A stretch of DNA of 64,000 nt from Seriola aureovittata (taxonomy: Eukaryota; Chordata; Actinopteri; Carangiformes; Carangidae). Positions within the stretch are counted from its first letter, which is position 1; the number at the start of each line of letters is the position of its first letter. The position numbers and the translations under genes were made by a program. The notes below the pieces were generated by a model. The model worked only from the letters and a program-made list of their open reading frames with translations. It did not search any database and was not told the origin of the DNA. This document shows positions 36,961 to 49,690 of this stretch, piece by piece. The DNA is taken from positions 7,302,212 to 7,366,211 of the forward strand of contig NC_079374.1 in the NCBI RefSeq assembly GCF_021018895.1. The letters run 5' to 3'.

Positions 36961-39364
36961 CAGGTTACTAACATCCAAGACACAGACAATGACCAGCTGA
37001 ACAAGGCCTGTTCACTGATGCAGGCTCGTGACAACAGTTAAATCAAACGGGAAGTTAAATGAAGCCATTTCACTGAGCTCATTAAGTAAATGTCGTTTTA
37101 ATGAATAAAATGTATTGTTAAACACTGTTTTTGTTCTGACCTTCTCTCAAACATGAGCTCATCGTGTGGCACTGCTTTCTGTGAGGATTTTTTCCCTTAA
37201 CTTAAAGTGACATTTCACCTTCAGAGAAGTCCAGGAAAAATCTAGTGTTTTTTTTAACATGGCCAATAGATCTGTAAGTATATCTTTGGGAGAAACAGAC
37301 AATACTGTTGCGTAAGTGTAGACGGTGTCTTTTGGGTGCCATGTTCATTTCCCTGCAAGTAGTTTGAAGGTTAGTTAAATGGGGAGCGTCACTCATATAC
37401 TGGTTGTCTATGGGATCAGTATGTTTATTCCTTAAAGCAGGAAACAGACGTTTACTTTTATGTATTGACAAAGTCTCTACATTACTATTAATAACTAAAT
37501 GCAAATTAAGTGACTTTTGTATGAGCTCAGAACTTTACAACATACAACGTTATTTAGTATGTCTTCTGATCATGAAAAGAAAACATTTCCCCCAAATTAT
37601 GCCGCAGTTTCCTTCACTCTAGATCGACCTAAACTGCATTAGGATCACATTTGTACTGTTTGTACTGAGATGATGATTTTGTGTTTGTTGCCTGGGCGAT
37701 TAATAGGCTTTGTTTTCTGTACACAAGCTGTTAGCTTCAAGGGGGACGCTGCTTCTAGTACCATTAACCATTCTGACTCAGAGCCCAACAGAATTTAATG
37801 CACCAGCGGCCTGTAATTCCCACTTGTGGCTGCAGAGGCCGCTGTTGCTGCTGCTCAGCAAAAGTTACGTCGTCTTGCGTTAATTAGTAGCTTTAGAGAT
37901 TTTGATACCTCAAAGTGTTTCCTCGTCTCCAGTATTTATGCTAAGCTGCTCAGCGTATAGGGAAGGCTATCGATTTAACTCCACACGAAAAGTAAATAAG
38001 AATATTTTCCATTATGTTGTTGTTATGTTTCTGTGGCGCAACTAGAGTTAAAAAAAGACATTATCTGCTCTCACCTGGTCAAACAAACTGATTCCAGACT
38101 CCTCCTTCCAAAAGATCCTCGTGACTCATCTCAGCTTGTAGACCAACTGAATTCACGGACTGGTGTGCAGCTGTTTTACACAGCAATGTTTCCCATAATG
38201 AACTCAACTTCACACCTGTAGGGAGAATGACAGAAAGGGAAAGGCAGTGAACCTGAATGACTCATCAGCAGGATCCTTGTACAACAGCAGGTTCACACAT
38301 TTGCACACATTCAAATTGAAGATGAACATGATAAAAAGAAAAAGTAACTAAACAGCAACTTCAAATCAAACACAGACTTCAGTGCAATGAAGACAGGAAT
38401 AACAAACTTTTAACCACACACTCGGCACCCATGTGTGGATGCTATCAGAGTTTTCATGACCAACATGTGCTCAGAGCCATTTGGTCTCAGCATCCCCCTT
38501 TGAAGCTCAGATTTAGACAGTGCTGAGCGATCCCTGGATCAATCAAACCAGGTCTGACCTCCAGATGATAAAAAATTAAAAACTGGTCTTACTGGTAATT
38601 AGTAGAAGTACACAAAGCAACAGGGGAACGGTGAAGTGCATGAGGAAGCTGTGTGACGATTTGTCGAGTGTGTGTTCGGTCAAGATCACGGTCAAACTCA
38701 TAAAAAGTGTGTGGCTGCACTAATGAGACCTCCTAGGGAACGCTGAGCAGTTGAGTAGTTTCCAATGTCATTACCTCTCCTCCTGCTGATATTTTCCCCT
38801 GTTTTATACCAAGACTTGAACACCGATACTGCTGCAGAGAATGACTCATTTTCTTTGGTTGTGCATTTTATTTACTGTCACTCATCCAATGTGCTGGTTT
38901 GTCCCTTTTAACCGCTGGTAACCACACTCCAAGCATTTGTGACCCCATGAAAAGTCTAGATTGGTCTGAGACGTCTGCTGTTTGACATAATAAAAAGGGA
39001 GGCAGAATACAAACAGAGTTAGAAAAAAGCCTGAATGTCAACACAGGCAAATAGCACATAAACCAGAGGAAAATCTGACGCATGCCACACTGAGGTGACA
39101 CTAAAACCAAAGTGCAAGAACAAACTAGACTAAGAGTCTGCAGCGGTGCTAGCAGCTCTATGAGGCTGTACTGAGAAACAGCAGTGCTTAGAAGGCTTGA
39201 CGTTTACCCTGTTCACCACCTTATTTTTTGCATGCTAGCATTTGCTAGTTAGCGCACAGAACACAAAGTAGAGCTGAGGCTTATTAGTTTTGCAAGTATC
39301 TAGTCAAAAACTGAGGTATTAGACAAACTTCACCTGATGATTGCGCTTATCATTGAGAAAAAAT
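36961..39364. other. Intergenic, no gene seen
   Basis: No exon with credible splice sites and recognisable protein was found. Sequence is of mixed composition without long simple repeats. Confidence 0.45.
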
Positions 39365-39945
39365 CAGGGCATCAAAGTTACGTTTCATCCTGAGGGGACA
39401 ATGAATGTCTGCACCAAATTTCACAACAATCCATCCAGTAGCTGTCGAGATTTTTCAATTAAAACAAACACGTCACCCTCATAATGGCACTAGAGGATAA
39501 GTCAGCGGATGATTCATCCTCTGGGGAACATGAATGTCAGGATAAAATTTACTAAGACGTTTCACTCTGAACCAACAATGTCAACCTCATGGTGGCACTA
39601 CAGTAAAAACTACAGGATCACTTATGTCAGCAGGATGCATCCCCTGGGGACCTTAGAGGAAAACTCATGGGTTCATCAAAATCGGAAGGATACACCTTCT
39701 GGGAACCATGAATGTCTACACCAACTTTGGCCAATCCATGTGATAAATGCTTTTACAAAGTCATTAAAGTGTGTCCACTAGGGACCTTGAGTTGTCAAAT
39801 GTCAACCTCATTGTGGCACCACAGTAAAAGTCAAGGGATCACAAAAGTCAGTAGGATTCATCCTCTGAGGCCCATGAATGCCTGGGCCAGATTTCATGAC
39901 AATCTAATTGTTGTCAAAATATTTCAGTCTAGAACAAAGATGTGA
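39365..39945 (+). repeat. Cluster of four diverged dispersed-repeat units
   Basis: Units with CATCCTGAGGGGACAATGAA, ATCCTCTGGGGAACATGAAT, TCCCCTGGGGACCTTAG and ATCCTCTGAGGCCCATGAAT occur at about 39385, 39515, 39637 and 39857. Each is followed by 'aaaattt/agattt...' and parts of 'caatccat...gagatttttc'. Open frames of 77-90 codons over it are by-products. The window start (1-95) holds a related piece. Confidence 0.55.
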
Positions 39946-41194
39946 ACCGATGTGAGATGACTGCTTTCCAAAGACAGGAGCAAAGTCACGTCACAACAAT
40001 AGCCCTACAATCCACCCATATGCCTCAGGTCAGCCTTGAATACTACACAACCCACCTCACCACTCCACAAAACATACGATTACGTATGGAAATTGATCAA
40101 AGACAGATGGTGTTTAAGCTGCGTCTGGAGGCAATATTTTAATCATAGAAAACAGCTTCATGGAACACGTGAGGTGGGAGTTCAACCGGCTAGGTGCTGG
40201 CCTCTCTGTGTGTGAATGTGCCTTGGTCAACATAGTTGTCCGGCCTGTCTTTTATCACAGCCCAGATATGTGGCAGCGTTTCAAGCCGAGCATGTGCTGG
40301 CTTGATTAAAACTGAACGCCCACCCTGGCTCTGCCGCTCTGAATGGTGTGTAATGCTGAGGGGGCAAGACGGGGTCAGAGCTCAGTGAAGGGGTGTGGCC
40401 ACTAGGGGGACGAGCTGGGCTTGAAGTACAGAGCGGGCTGATGGACGGCGCCTGCAGAGGTCAAGCTGTTCATTGTCCCCTTTTGATTTGATTTTATCTA
40501 CTTTACATTCTATTTATCCCGGATATATTCATTTTCTTGGTTTAATGTCTTTTTGCAAATCACTTTAACTTGTAAAAAAGTGCTATATTTTATCATATCA
40601 GGAGATGCTTTGTGTTAATATACGTGTTGACATGTTGACTGTGTCCACATGTAAACAAGCATTCACTGAGGCATGCTGTATCTGAATGCAGCACACACAC
40701 AGTAACAGTATCAGTGGTGCAGATGAGTTGTTGTACTGATTATAAGAAGCTCCAGTACAACATCTGTAGTGCGGTGACAACAGCGGAGACACTGAGGCAC
40801 GTAAACACATTATCTCCATTAATACGTTATGCTTTTATTTTAAGTAATGTGGTGCTTCAGTCATCTGGAACATTTAACTGGTGTGTTTACTTACAGTGAT
40901 ACATGCATGTTTTAGACGGCTTTGACAGCTTTGCCCAAATAAACACAACTTTTAAATGTCTACAGATTCAGTCAGCGGATCAGACTGTATACAGTCTGTG
41001 GTCCAAACAGAATAATAGCAGCTAGCAGACCATGCATCCAACAGACTACCAATTATAAATAACCAACCAGCTTCCTGAATGCAGCTTCACTTGAATAAAT
41101 CAGAAAAGGGCAAAAATTACACTTTAAACAACAATTTAAAAAAAGGCTGTATGGACACTATGGTGGTGCAACAAGCATGAATTCAGTGGTCGAT
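39946..41194. other. Intergenic, no gene seen
   Basis: No supported exon. Slightly GC-richer around 40330-40460 but without a recognisable feature. Confidence 0.45.
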
Positions 41195-41380
41195 TGTAAT
41201 AAGTACATTTACTCTAATACTTTACTTTGTTACAATTTTGATGCACTTGTATTTGTATTTGTATTTGATGCCACCTTGTACTTCAGTACATTTCAGAGGG
41301 GAATACTGTTACTGCGACACTACACTGGTTACATTTTAGTTTATAAGATACATTTATAAATGCATTGCCACAGATTAAAG
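41195..41380 (+). repeat. TACTTAAGT-type percomorph repeat
   Basis: Contains AATAAGTACATTTACTCTAA, TGTACTTCAGTACATTTCAG and 'aatactgttact', in the order expected of a widespread percomorph element. It abuts the hAT-like element at 41381, which probably inserted next to or into it. Confidence 0.55.
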
Positions 41381-41619
41381 CAGAGGTTCCCAACATCTTA
41401 AAAAAGGTGTCCACTTGTGGCTCCTCTCAGACGAGGTGTTAACTAAAGAGACATTTCCTCTCTAAACTTCAAACGCTTAAGAAAAGTCTAAATAATGAAT
41501 ACAGGTTTGTGTGTCAGAACTTATGTTCTTCTTCTTTCCTGCACATTCATGATCTCAGGACCCCTCAGATTTATCATGTGACCCTGAGAGGGGCCTGAAC
41601 CCAAGCTTGGGAACCAATG
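41381..41619. mobile_element. hAT-like non-autonomous element
   Basis: Ends are CAGAGGTTCCCAA and TTGGGAACCAATG, a typical hAT-type terminal inverted repeat. Flanking 8-mers GATTAAAG (41373-41380) and GGCTAAAC (41620-41627) match at 5 of 8 positions, as an old 8-bp target duplication might. There is no transposase frame. Internal AGAGACATTTCCTCTCTAAA and CCCTCAGATTTATCATGTGA recur at 45375-45556. Confidence 0.7.
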
Positions 41620-41627
41620 GGCTAAAC

Positions 41628-42455
41628 TATCAAGTACAGTAAAATGTTCTTCACACATATGGTAGGCAATTTTAACAAATTAATAATGTATTCTAATATA
41701 ATAATATATCAATATCAATATCACAGAGACGTTCTGCAAACCATTTCTTTAACTTTTGATACTGTCACTTTAACCTGCAGTAACTGATTTTTATTTATTT
41801 ATTTATTTTTGTTAAGGGTAAGTTGTGAGCAAACATTCAGACATCACATTTTAAGTGGATCCAGCAGCTACAGAGCAACACGGTCTTTCATTTGAAGTGA
41901 TGTTTGTGCACCTGATGTAATTAAGTCCAATATTCACTCACTTTTAGCTGTTTTTGAAAAAACGTCAATCAGTCAATCATCAATCAGCACAGGTATAGTC
42001 AATATCAACTGCATGCATGTTTTAGCTTCATGCAGCTGCACAACACTGCAGTGCCACGCAGCGCGTTCATCGTGGATATTAACTGTGTTATTGTTGTTGT
42101 TCTCACCTGTTTGAAGGAGATTCAGCAGCTCTGCGCTCGTGCCTGAGGTTCTCTCTGCTCGCGCTGCTTCTCTCATTGTTTTTATTTATCGTGATTCTGC
42201 AGAATGAAACGATGAATGTCAACGCCTCCCGAACAACAGGTATTGGTTAGCTTTGATAAATCAAGATTAAATCGTGCACCTGTTGACATTTACATTCTGG
42301 ATGCGTTTGATTTCTCGCACTTATCACCCTGGCCGGGTGGGTGCGGCACTAATCCATCACCATCTAAAGCTGCATGAAGAAACTTCTTTATGTTAACAGC
42401 TGTTATCATTCAACCCTGCAGTTCTCCTCCAAACTGCTTAATTATACAGTTTATT
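41628..42455. other. Intergenic, no gene seen
   Basis: AT-rich. No element or exon recognised. Confidence 0.4.
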
Positions 42456-42620
42456 GTTTTTCACTGTTGGAAAGTAACTAAGTACATTTACTCAATTACT
42501 GTACATTTACTTTTCCATTTCCAGCTTCTCTTACTTTATCAAATCCAGAGATGTGGATTTTACTTTTTACTCCACAAAAGTTATTGAATAACTACTCGTT
42601 ACTTTGCAGATACAGATAAA
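42456..42620 (+). repeat. TACTTAAGT-type percomorph repeat
   Basis: Contains TTGGAAAGTAACTAAGTACA, then TTTACTCAATTACTGTACAT, and ends near GTTACTTTGCAGATAC. Same family as 41195-41380. Confidence 0.55.
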
Positions 42621-43702
42621 TAACACAAAATATAATCTACAAATAATAATTATAGATTAAGACATGGTAATATAAAAATTATCTGATCCTTGGAGGGAAA
42701 TTCATAAGCTACCCAACAATCTATCAGATAGGCTACTCAAAGTTATCCCCACCTTTATCAGCTGCAACATTGAAGTGATGAACACATTAATGCATCAATA
42801 ATGACCTTTGGTAGTTTGTGTATATTTTGACATTAATACTTTTGTACATTAGCGCCATTTCCAGCTGCAGCAGACAGCTGTTTTCAGCAAAAAAGCTCTA
42901 ATGAACCTGGCCAGCACCAAACCGCCAACAGAGGGTTAACGACTAGCATTATGGAGCACGAGCAGCTACAGAGCCAGTTGTTTCCCTCATGAGAAAATCT
43001 TCTCAAGAGGAAATTAAAACAGAGATAAAACACAAGGTGAATAATGGACTTATATTCATCAGACACAAACATGAGTCATCTCACTGTTATTCTGAAGGTC
43101 TTTTATGGTAACAGCTGAGGCCGTAGTGATGGTGATGTGATGTGTTACTTCCCATAAATGACTGGTTCAGCAGACACTAACATCACCAGCTGTATATCCA
43201 TGTCCAAGGATTACCAGAGAATCCTGAACAAGACAAGAACACTGCAGTAAATGTCATAATGTTATGATTTCACTTATAAACCAAAGCAGCCCATTCTTCT
43301 TATTGTATGTCAAAAGGAAATGCTCTTAGTGTTTGGTCGGACAATTATAAAATTACAGACTGTATTCACAACACATTCTCACATTTACTCTTCAAACTCC
43401 TCCCATAGGGAGAGAAAAATACATTACAGTCATTACTGTGCTTCAAACAAGGGAGAAAGTTAAAAGGTGCATTTGCTTAAAGTGGAACCCTGACAATTAT
43501 ACACATGAAGATCAGGCTACTGTTCACAAGGAGTAGTACTCAGTCTGCAAAAACAGTTTGTTTAACATGGATGTATTATAATTGGACACTAGACTGAAAA
43601 TTGCTCCCTGAGCATATAATGCTAAAACATTTTCTAGCTTCTGCTCACTGTGGCTATCTTTCCTGAGCTTGGGAATTTTTTTATGTACGGGCCCTTCATG
43701 AT
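42621..43702. other. Intergenic, no gene seen
   Basis: No exon or element recognised. Confidence 0.4.
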
Positions 43703-44199
43703 TTAAAGATCCCATATTTTATAGATTTCCAGTGTTTTATTTGAAGTGTTGATCCATAAGAAGATATATTTGTGGTTTTGAGAGCCAAAAACAATCTCAA
43801 TGTAGTTTTACATCTCCTCTCTCAGGCTTCTCTCTGGGGTTCTAGTAACAACAGGTCGGTGAGCCAATCAGAAGAGAGGAGGCTCTGAGTCTCTCTTCTG
43901 ACTGTTTGCTGAGCAATCTGATAAAAATGCAGATATTAGGTAAACACTCAGAGAAACCAAATCCTGCAAGATTTGGATGGTGGGTCTAGGTGGGCGGGGC
44001 TTGGGGCATGGCTGAGACATCACAAAGTTACAGAAGTCGTGACGGCTGGTTTCAAGGCTCAGTTTCTGAAACAGGATGTGTGCATTTCTCTGTGGACTGA
44101 GCGTTTTGATACTTTTCACAGTATTAATATAGAACCTAGACCTGCTTTATAATCAAACAACACAAGTAAATATACTTTTATACTATATGGGACCTTTAA
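43703..44199. mobile_element. Non-autonomous DNA transposon with TTAA ends
   Basis: Bounded by TTAA (43703-43706) followed by AGATCCCATATT and by TATATGGGACCT followed by TTAA (44196-44199). The terminal inverted repeats match at about 10 of 12 positions. A TTAA duplication is the mark of piggyBac-type insertion. The interior (for example GAGACATCACAAAGTTACAG) resembles a repeat common in teleosts and encodes no transposase. Confidence 0.7.
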
Positions 44200-45370
44200 A
44201 AATGAATACTATAAAGAGTAATATTTGACCTTGTTTGCCGCTCTTGGTGTTAACTGTTTTACATACGTGTGTTTTATAATGGTGGTCTATGTGGAAAATG
44301 CTTTTTGGGGTTGCAGTGCCTTGAGTGGCCATTAGAATTATTTATTTTATATATTTATTCATGTATTAAATAAATTAGCAGCAAGGCTGAGTGGTGTCAC
44401 CGTATCCAGCTTTTAATACATCCATTACTGATCCATTACTCAATAAAGAATTTAATGCAAGCTTAATTTGATTGCTGTTCTCCTGTTACCTGTGAAAACC
44501 TGGCAATTTTAGTTTCATTTTAAGCAAACTGTGAGCTTTACACGTCAGTGATGTCACAGCAGGTACTTTACCTGTGAAAGCTGATTGGAGGACATCTGTT
44601 GTGACAGGCAAAAAATCGAACAGCTGTTTTTTTCCTTGACTTAAATGCATCACTATCTTACTTAAATTCCTGAAATAGATGCTTTATATATTTTGCTAAG
44701 TGACTCTTTTCAACTGAAGGTCACAGGTTTAAAGGCACTAACAAAGTGTGTGTGAGAAAATAAACATCCACTCCCTTCCTGCTAAACTGTGAGACAGTTA
44801 CATGCTTACAAATATCAAGCAAATGAGCTGAAGAATTATGAACGATGTAGTATGAGGGAAAATGGAATAGAGCCAGTTTACGCCACACACAAACCACTCT
44901 TTGTTGAGTTCAGTTTTGGCTTTTCTGATTTACTTCTTCAAAATTTCCAACTGCTGAAAACGGAAAGAGAACAAAGAAAACAAAGGTGTGAATGTGAGGT
45001 GAAAAGAAACTTACAAAGAAACATGTTCTTCCTTGTACTTCAGTTTTGAGTGCGGCGTTACGATCAGTGAAACACGGTGGCTGACAGAGACTGTAAAACC
45101 CAGTCTTTGGATTCAAGCCAGTTTATGTTTCTTGCTTGAACCTGATGCTGAACATGAACTCAGCAGATGCAACTGCAATGAAAATAAAAAACAAAATAAA
45201 TCATTTGGATGTTGACGCAAATAAGAGCTTGGTAAAACATACTGCTTGGTTGCCTGGACGCCAAGTAAATAAGAACATCTACTCAAGTTCAGCACTTTAA
45301 AATTAAACAAATGTTTCTTAGTGACTCCTTGTGATGTTTCAGATGTCTGTGAGTTGTTAGAAGTTTCCAG
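44200..45370. other. Intergenic, no gene seen
   Basis: No exon or element recognised; short open frames have no recognisable product. Confidence 0.4.
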
Positions 45371-45556
45371 CAGAGAGACATTTCCTCTCTAAACTTCTCA
45401 CATGGTTTCATTTCAATAACATTTCAAATTATCAAATATCTCACAAAAAAGCAAGAGCAGTCAAAAAAAATTGAAAACAGATTAGAACTTATTGTTTTCC
45501 CTCTTTCCTCTCTCATCAATCATTTTACAACCCCTCAGATTTATCATGTGACCCTT
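45371..45556. mobile_element. hAT-like element fragment
   Basis: Shares AGAGACATTTCCTCTCTAAA and CCCTCAGATTTATCATGTGA with 41381-41619 at similar spacing. The terminal TTCCCAA and TTGGGAA ends are missing. Confidence 0.55.
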
Positions 45557-45569
45557 TGAAGGACTAATC

Positions 45570-45742
45570 TAAATCTAATCTATAATCTAAGACTTTTACT
45601 TTGATACTTTATGTACATGTTGCTGATAATGTTCTGTACTTTCACTAACGTAGGACTTTAAATGCAGGACTTTTAAATAGTGCTGCATTAATACTTTCAC
45701 TTAAGTAAAGGATTACAGTACTTCTTCCAACTCTGGTCAAGC
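45570..45742 (-). repeat. TACTTAAGT-type percomorph repeat, reversed
   Basis: On the minus strand reads GTTGGAAGAAGTACTG, CCTTTACTTAAGTGAAAGTA and AAAAGTCCTGCATTTAAAG, the standard order of this family. It is opposite in orientation to the copies at 34426, 41195 and 42456. Confidence 0.6.
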
Positions 45743-46372
45743 AGAGAAGATTCAAAAGTGTTATTCACTGTGAGTTAGACTGCTGAAGCAGGTGACTCAT
45801 TGCATAATAAATTTCTCCTGTGCAGTTTCAACATGAAAGTGAAACGTGTTGTTAGACATTTGCTTAAAGATAAAAAAAAAAGTCCTCTTTGTCCTGGGGA
45901 TGTATAGCCTACGAGTTTGAAGTCAATCATGACCCTTTCTAACCTCTGTTCTTCACTCTGCAGACATGGTGTGAGACACGTGCTGTCTGACAGAGTGCAC
46001 AGACATATGGCCAATTTTCTTATGTGTCTGGAAGGGGATCAGACACCCTGAGGGAAGAGGGCTATATCTTAAAGGGCCATAATGAGAGCAGCATGTCAGA
46101 GTGTATTGAAAGTACAGAGACTGTTAACAGAGTCTGGAGAGGAAGGACACAAACGCAGTCAGATGGAGTCTGAGGTTCTTTAACATTTATGGCCAAACAC
46201 ATGCTGCACTGACCTTGCTCTGATGAGAATGTGAAAAATGACTGTGGTGGTAACACATATGTAAATCCTCAGGAGATAGACATGCAAGCACAGCCATCCT
46301 GTCATGCTTGGCACAGGATCTGTAAGGCTGCATGTGCGTATGCTTTACATAGATTGAGGGGTAGATGGGAGT

Positions 46373-46395
46373 TGTGTGTGTGTGTGTGTGTGTGT
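46373..46395. repeat. (TG)n microsatellite
   Basis: Uninterrupted TG repeat of about 11 units. Confidence 0.9.
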
Positions 46396-47010
46396 ATTTG
46401 TGCTGAAGGGGGTTGAATGCAAGTCCCTTCTGGGAAGTGAACCACCAGTGCGTGGAAAGGTACATGAGAACATGCTGAACCCCATACTCCCTCCTCTCTC
46501 TCTTTTTTCTTTCTCTGTTTCAGCCACAGGTCGGTCGCCCTCCACACAGCACCCATCACCTGTTTCTCGGGACCTCGGTGTCCTCCTATATATGGCTCTC
46601 CTCTGGGGCTCTACATGGTGGGGGTGGGAGTGGCTGCTGATGTTTGCACAGCTTGCTTGATTCCTGAGAATGGAGGACAGTTTACATGAGCTGCTCAACT
46701 TCTCACACTTTTTATTTTTTTTATGTTCATTTGTTTCCTTCACAGGTCAAGGTCCAGACAGTGGCCACATGGAGAGGGAGTTTAATGGGTCTAATGGACC
46801 TCCAGACTGTGAATAGTTCTTAGGTGGTGTCGCTTTTAAATCCTTGTACATTTCAGTGAGGGAATCTTATGCAGCGTAACACAGACTGTAAGGCTTTAAA
46901 TCCAACATACAATATATGAAACTTTACTAAAAATAGTGTGTGAACTTGATTTTAAAAGAAGGGTCAAATGTTACTGCAAACTTCTCTTGAAGGACTATTT
47001 TTTTTTGTTT
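46396..47010. other. Intergenic, no supported gene
   Basis: A pyrimidine tract ending TTTCAG at 46524 and a CACAG at 46745 resemble acceptors with short open tails. The peptides (PSTQHPSPVSRDLG and a short tail after 46745) match nothing I know, and no partner exons are visible. Confidence 0.35.
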
Positions 47011-47016
47011 TTTGAG

Positions 47017-47203
47017 CACCCCTGTCCACATACTTTTGGACCGAGAGTGTTTGCATTGTTCAGAAAATCTTAATGCTGTTGTATGCAGTGATATTTTAGA
47101 CCTCAAGTGTGCTTTCAACTTTGTGGCAACATTTAGGTAATGCTTTTATAGAAGCGTCAGCGCATTGTTTGGGTGTCCACATACTTTTGGCCATGTAGTA
47201 TGT
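47017..47203 (+). mobile_element. DNA-transposon end fragments
   Basis: TGTCCACATACTTTTGG occurs at ~47025 and again at ~47174, the second followed by CCATGTAGTATG. This is the common terminal phrase of a fish Tc1/mariner-type element. The two copies are in direct orientation ~150 bp apart, so the remnant is rearranged. Confidence 0.5.
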
Positions 47204-47278
47204 TTAGTTTTGCATTCCAAGGAAATATACCCTAAGCAACTTCTCATGCAGGCATCTCCAAATGGTACCAGCTTTACT

Positions 47279-47662
47279 TAAAAGGAGCTATTAATAAGTT
47301 TTGCTATTGCTACATAGCCAACGTTAGCATTAACAGCTGTTTACTTACTAGTCTAGCCAAGAGCTTCAGCCATTGTTGTTTTTACAAGACAAGAGGTTAT
47401 AATGCGCCCTCTGAAAAGAGCTACTACTTCAGGGCAGACTGGACGCTACAGTGACTCGGTGTCGGAAAGTGACGAGACAGTCCGACTGGGTTGGGGCGAG
47501 CTGGTTAGCATGGAAAAGAAGTGATAAAAATAGAAGCAAAACGAGAGAGTTGCTTGTCACCACTGGATTCAGCCCTTGGTTGGAAAGTTTAATGCTGAAG
47601 AGACTGGTAAGTAAACAGCTGTTAATTCTAATGATGCAAAACGTACAAATACCTCCTTTGAA
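47279..47662. mobile_element. Fold-back DNA transposon relic, copy B (interior inverted)
   Basis: Left end AAAAGGAGCTATTAATAAG and right end CGTACAAATACCTCCTTTG are inverses. The similarity extends inward through 'ttagcattaacagctgtttacttac' on the left and its inverse on the right, giving terminal inverted repeats of roughly 70 bp. The interior (GGTTATAATGCG...GAAAGTGACGAG) is the reverse complement of the interiors of copies A and D. No transposase is present. Confidence 0.75.
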
Positions 47663-49250
47663 TGTTTAAATTTCAATACCTAGATATGCTATGTGTCAGT
47701 AAACTGCACAGTCATGTTACAGCCCAGCTGTGAGTCTTTATAATTACACATATCAAAGGCAGGTTTGCACTTTGCTCTTTAGTTTTTATTTCTCATGTCC
47801 TGTGGTCAGAGAAGTGTAGATATCTTAACAGTGAATCTGGAGTTTTAGTTTTTGGGGATTTGATCGTCTCTTTGCAGCCACACACATCAGACAGTGCAGC
47901 TTTAAAGGGATAAGACTCACATTTTTAACATAACTGGGGCTTGAAAGTAATTTTGTGAAAAGAAGATGTGAATCAACTGCTCCTAATCTTTATTATCTAA
48001 GACTGTTTTCTTGAAATAAACCAAACCCCAGTCAACTTTTGAACTTTTGAAAAGTTCGTTTATGCAAGAAGGAAGCCCAGCAATAACATTTGGCGTCTTG
48101 GATCTGACCCTCATAACTCCCCGAAGCGTACACTTACAGTAAATAATCCTGCAGAGAAACAGCAATTATAATATTGATATGTAATAGCTTCCTGTTGGAG
48201 ACTACAGCCAGAGTGTACAGGAGGATGCTGCTATGCTGGTGGGGCTGATAAAAGCTGAGTAAGCAGTGGCAGCACTGGCAGAGGAGAAGGAGGGTGGTTG
48301 GATAGTTAATACAGACTGTCAAACTGCCCAGGTGTTTAAATATGTGTTTACGTTAAACAGTGGAGCATGTTGTGTATGAACATAGCAGTGGTTTGTAGGC
48401 TTTGCTCCATTGGGAGTCACAGCATCCACCGCAGTGTATTTATTATCACAAATAAAATACATAATATAAATCTATAATATCATCAGAAATGCCATGAACA
48501 TGAGGTTTGGATGTCTGGGTGGCAGGGAATCAATGCAAAACTAATGCAGAGTTAATGAGTCACAGCTACCAGGAAAGTTCGTCCAAGGATTTCTGCTTTA
48601 GGGAGTGAAGCATGACATAATAAAAAGGTTATGAGGTGAGCCCTTTATGCACTGGTGACCTTGGATGGTACCAGCTGGAGGGAAACAAACACAAGAGATA
48701 GCAGCTGTATTAATTCCAGAGACCTAATCAACAGTTAAATGTTTGTCACAAAGACGTCCAATGAATGAATTTCATCCATGAATAAACCAAGAGCTCACGC
48801 TGAGCTGTACTCTGACACTCACTGTCATATCACCAATTAATCCTGCTTATTTATTATTGTTCCACAGTTCACAGGCTCACAACTGTTTACCACTCATGTA
48901 CACAGGAATGTGAATAACAAATGGGTGACAAATTAATAGAATAATCTGAATTAAATGAGTGGAGACACATACACAAATACAAGCAACAGAAGGAACAGGG
49001 GGGTTCACTGAATGGTTTGATGAGTATGAAAATGGTGTAAATTACATGATATGACTTTCACACTCAGCAGAACTCAATGCAGCTATTAGGGGATTTGGTA
49101 GATGATGATGATCAGGGTCTTCTCTTTCTTTAGAGAAGGCCAAACATAATCAGCATTTTTAATCTTTTTCATTTAATGATTATTCTCTTCTATTTTTTTA
49201 ATTTTGGCCTAATTTTCTATCAAGTGTGTTTCAGAAATGAAAGGGTTGGA
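47663..49250. other. Intergenic, no gene seen
   Basis: No exon or element recognised. Confidence 0.4.
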
Positions 49251-49690
49251 GTTAAATGAAGCCAACACAGAAGACACTTCTTCAAATGGCTGCTGGAAAT
49301 TGGCTCCAAAAGTGAATCAATCCCCGTCGACTCACATGTTAAGATTCCCAACTTTACAACAGAAATAAACAATGGTTTTAGTCTGTATATATCCTCATTC
49401 ATTACACCTGTGTGGGAGTGAATTTTTATATTACTCACTCGTCTTTATTAAGGCTTAAAGTTCTGCATAATTGAGTGGGTGTATGTTGGCCACAAACCGA
49501 CATGTACCAAAGTCTCAGCGTTCTCTCAGTGTTCAGCGGAGTCAGGCTCTGCCAAGATGTTGATGGCGGGAAAGCTCACTCTGAGCTTCAAAACCGCTCT
49601 TCAGAAACCTATGGGTGACATCACAGAGAAAAGGTTAGCTGGCTCAGTCATTGGTTAGGACTTTATAATCGGGACAGAGGCCCCAATAGC
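49251..49690. repeat. Dispersed percomorph repeat
   Basis: Contains GAGTGAATTTTTATATTACT, TATTAAGGCTTAAAGTTCTG then CATAATTGAGTGGGTG, and CCTATGGGTGACATCACAGA in the order of a repeat found widely in percomorph genomes. Non-coding and diverged. Confidence 0.6.

Noticed and set aside
46524..46660. Possible exon after a TTTCAG acceptor, ending in TGA
   Set aside because: The peptide is tryptophan-rich and unlike any known family, there is no donor or partner exon, and a TG microsatellite is adjacent.
46746..46823. Possible last exon of GDAP2 after CACAG
   Set aside because: Phase-0 reading lacks the expected NGPY motif. The exon at 30168 has it with the correct phase and length.
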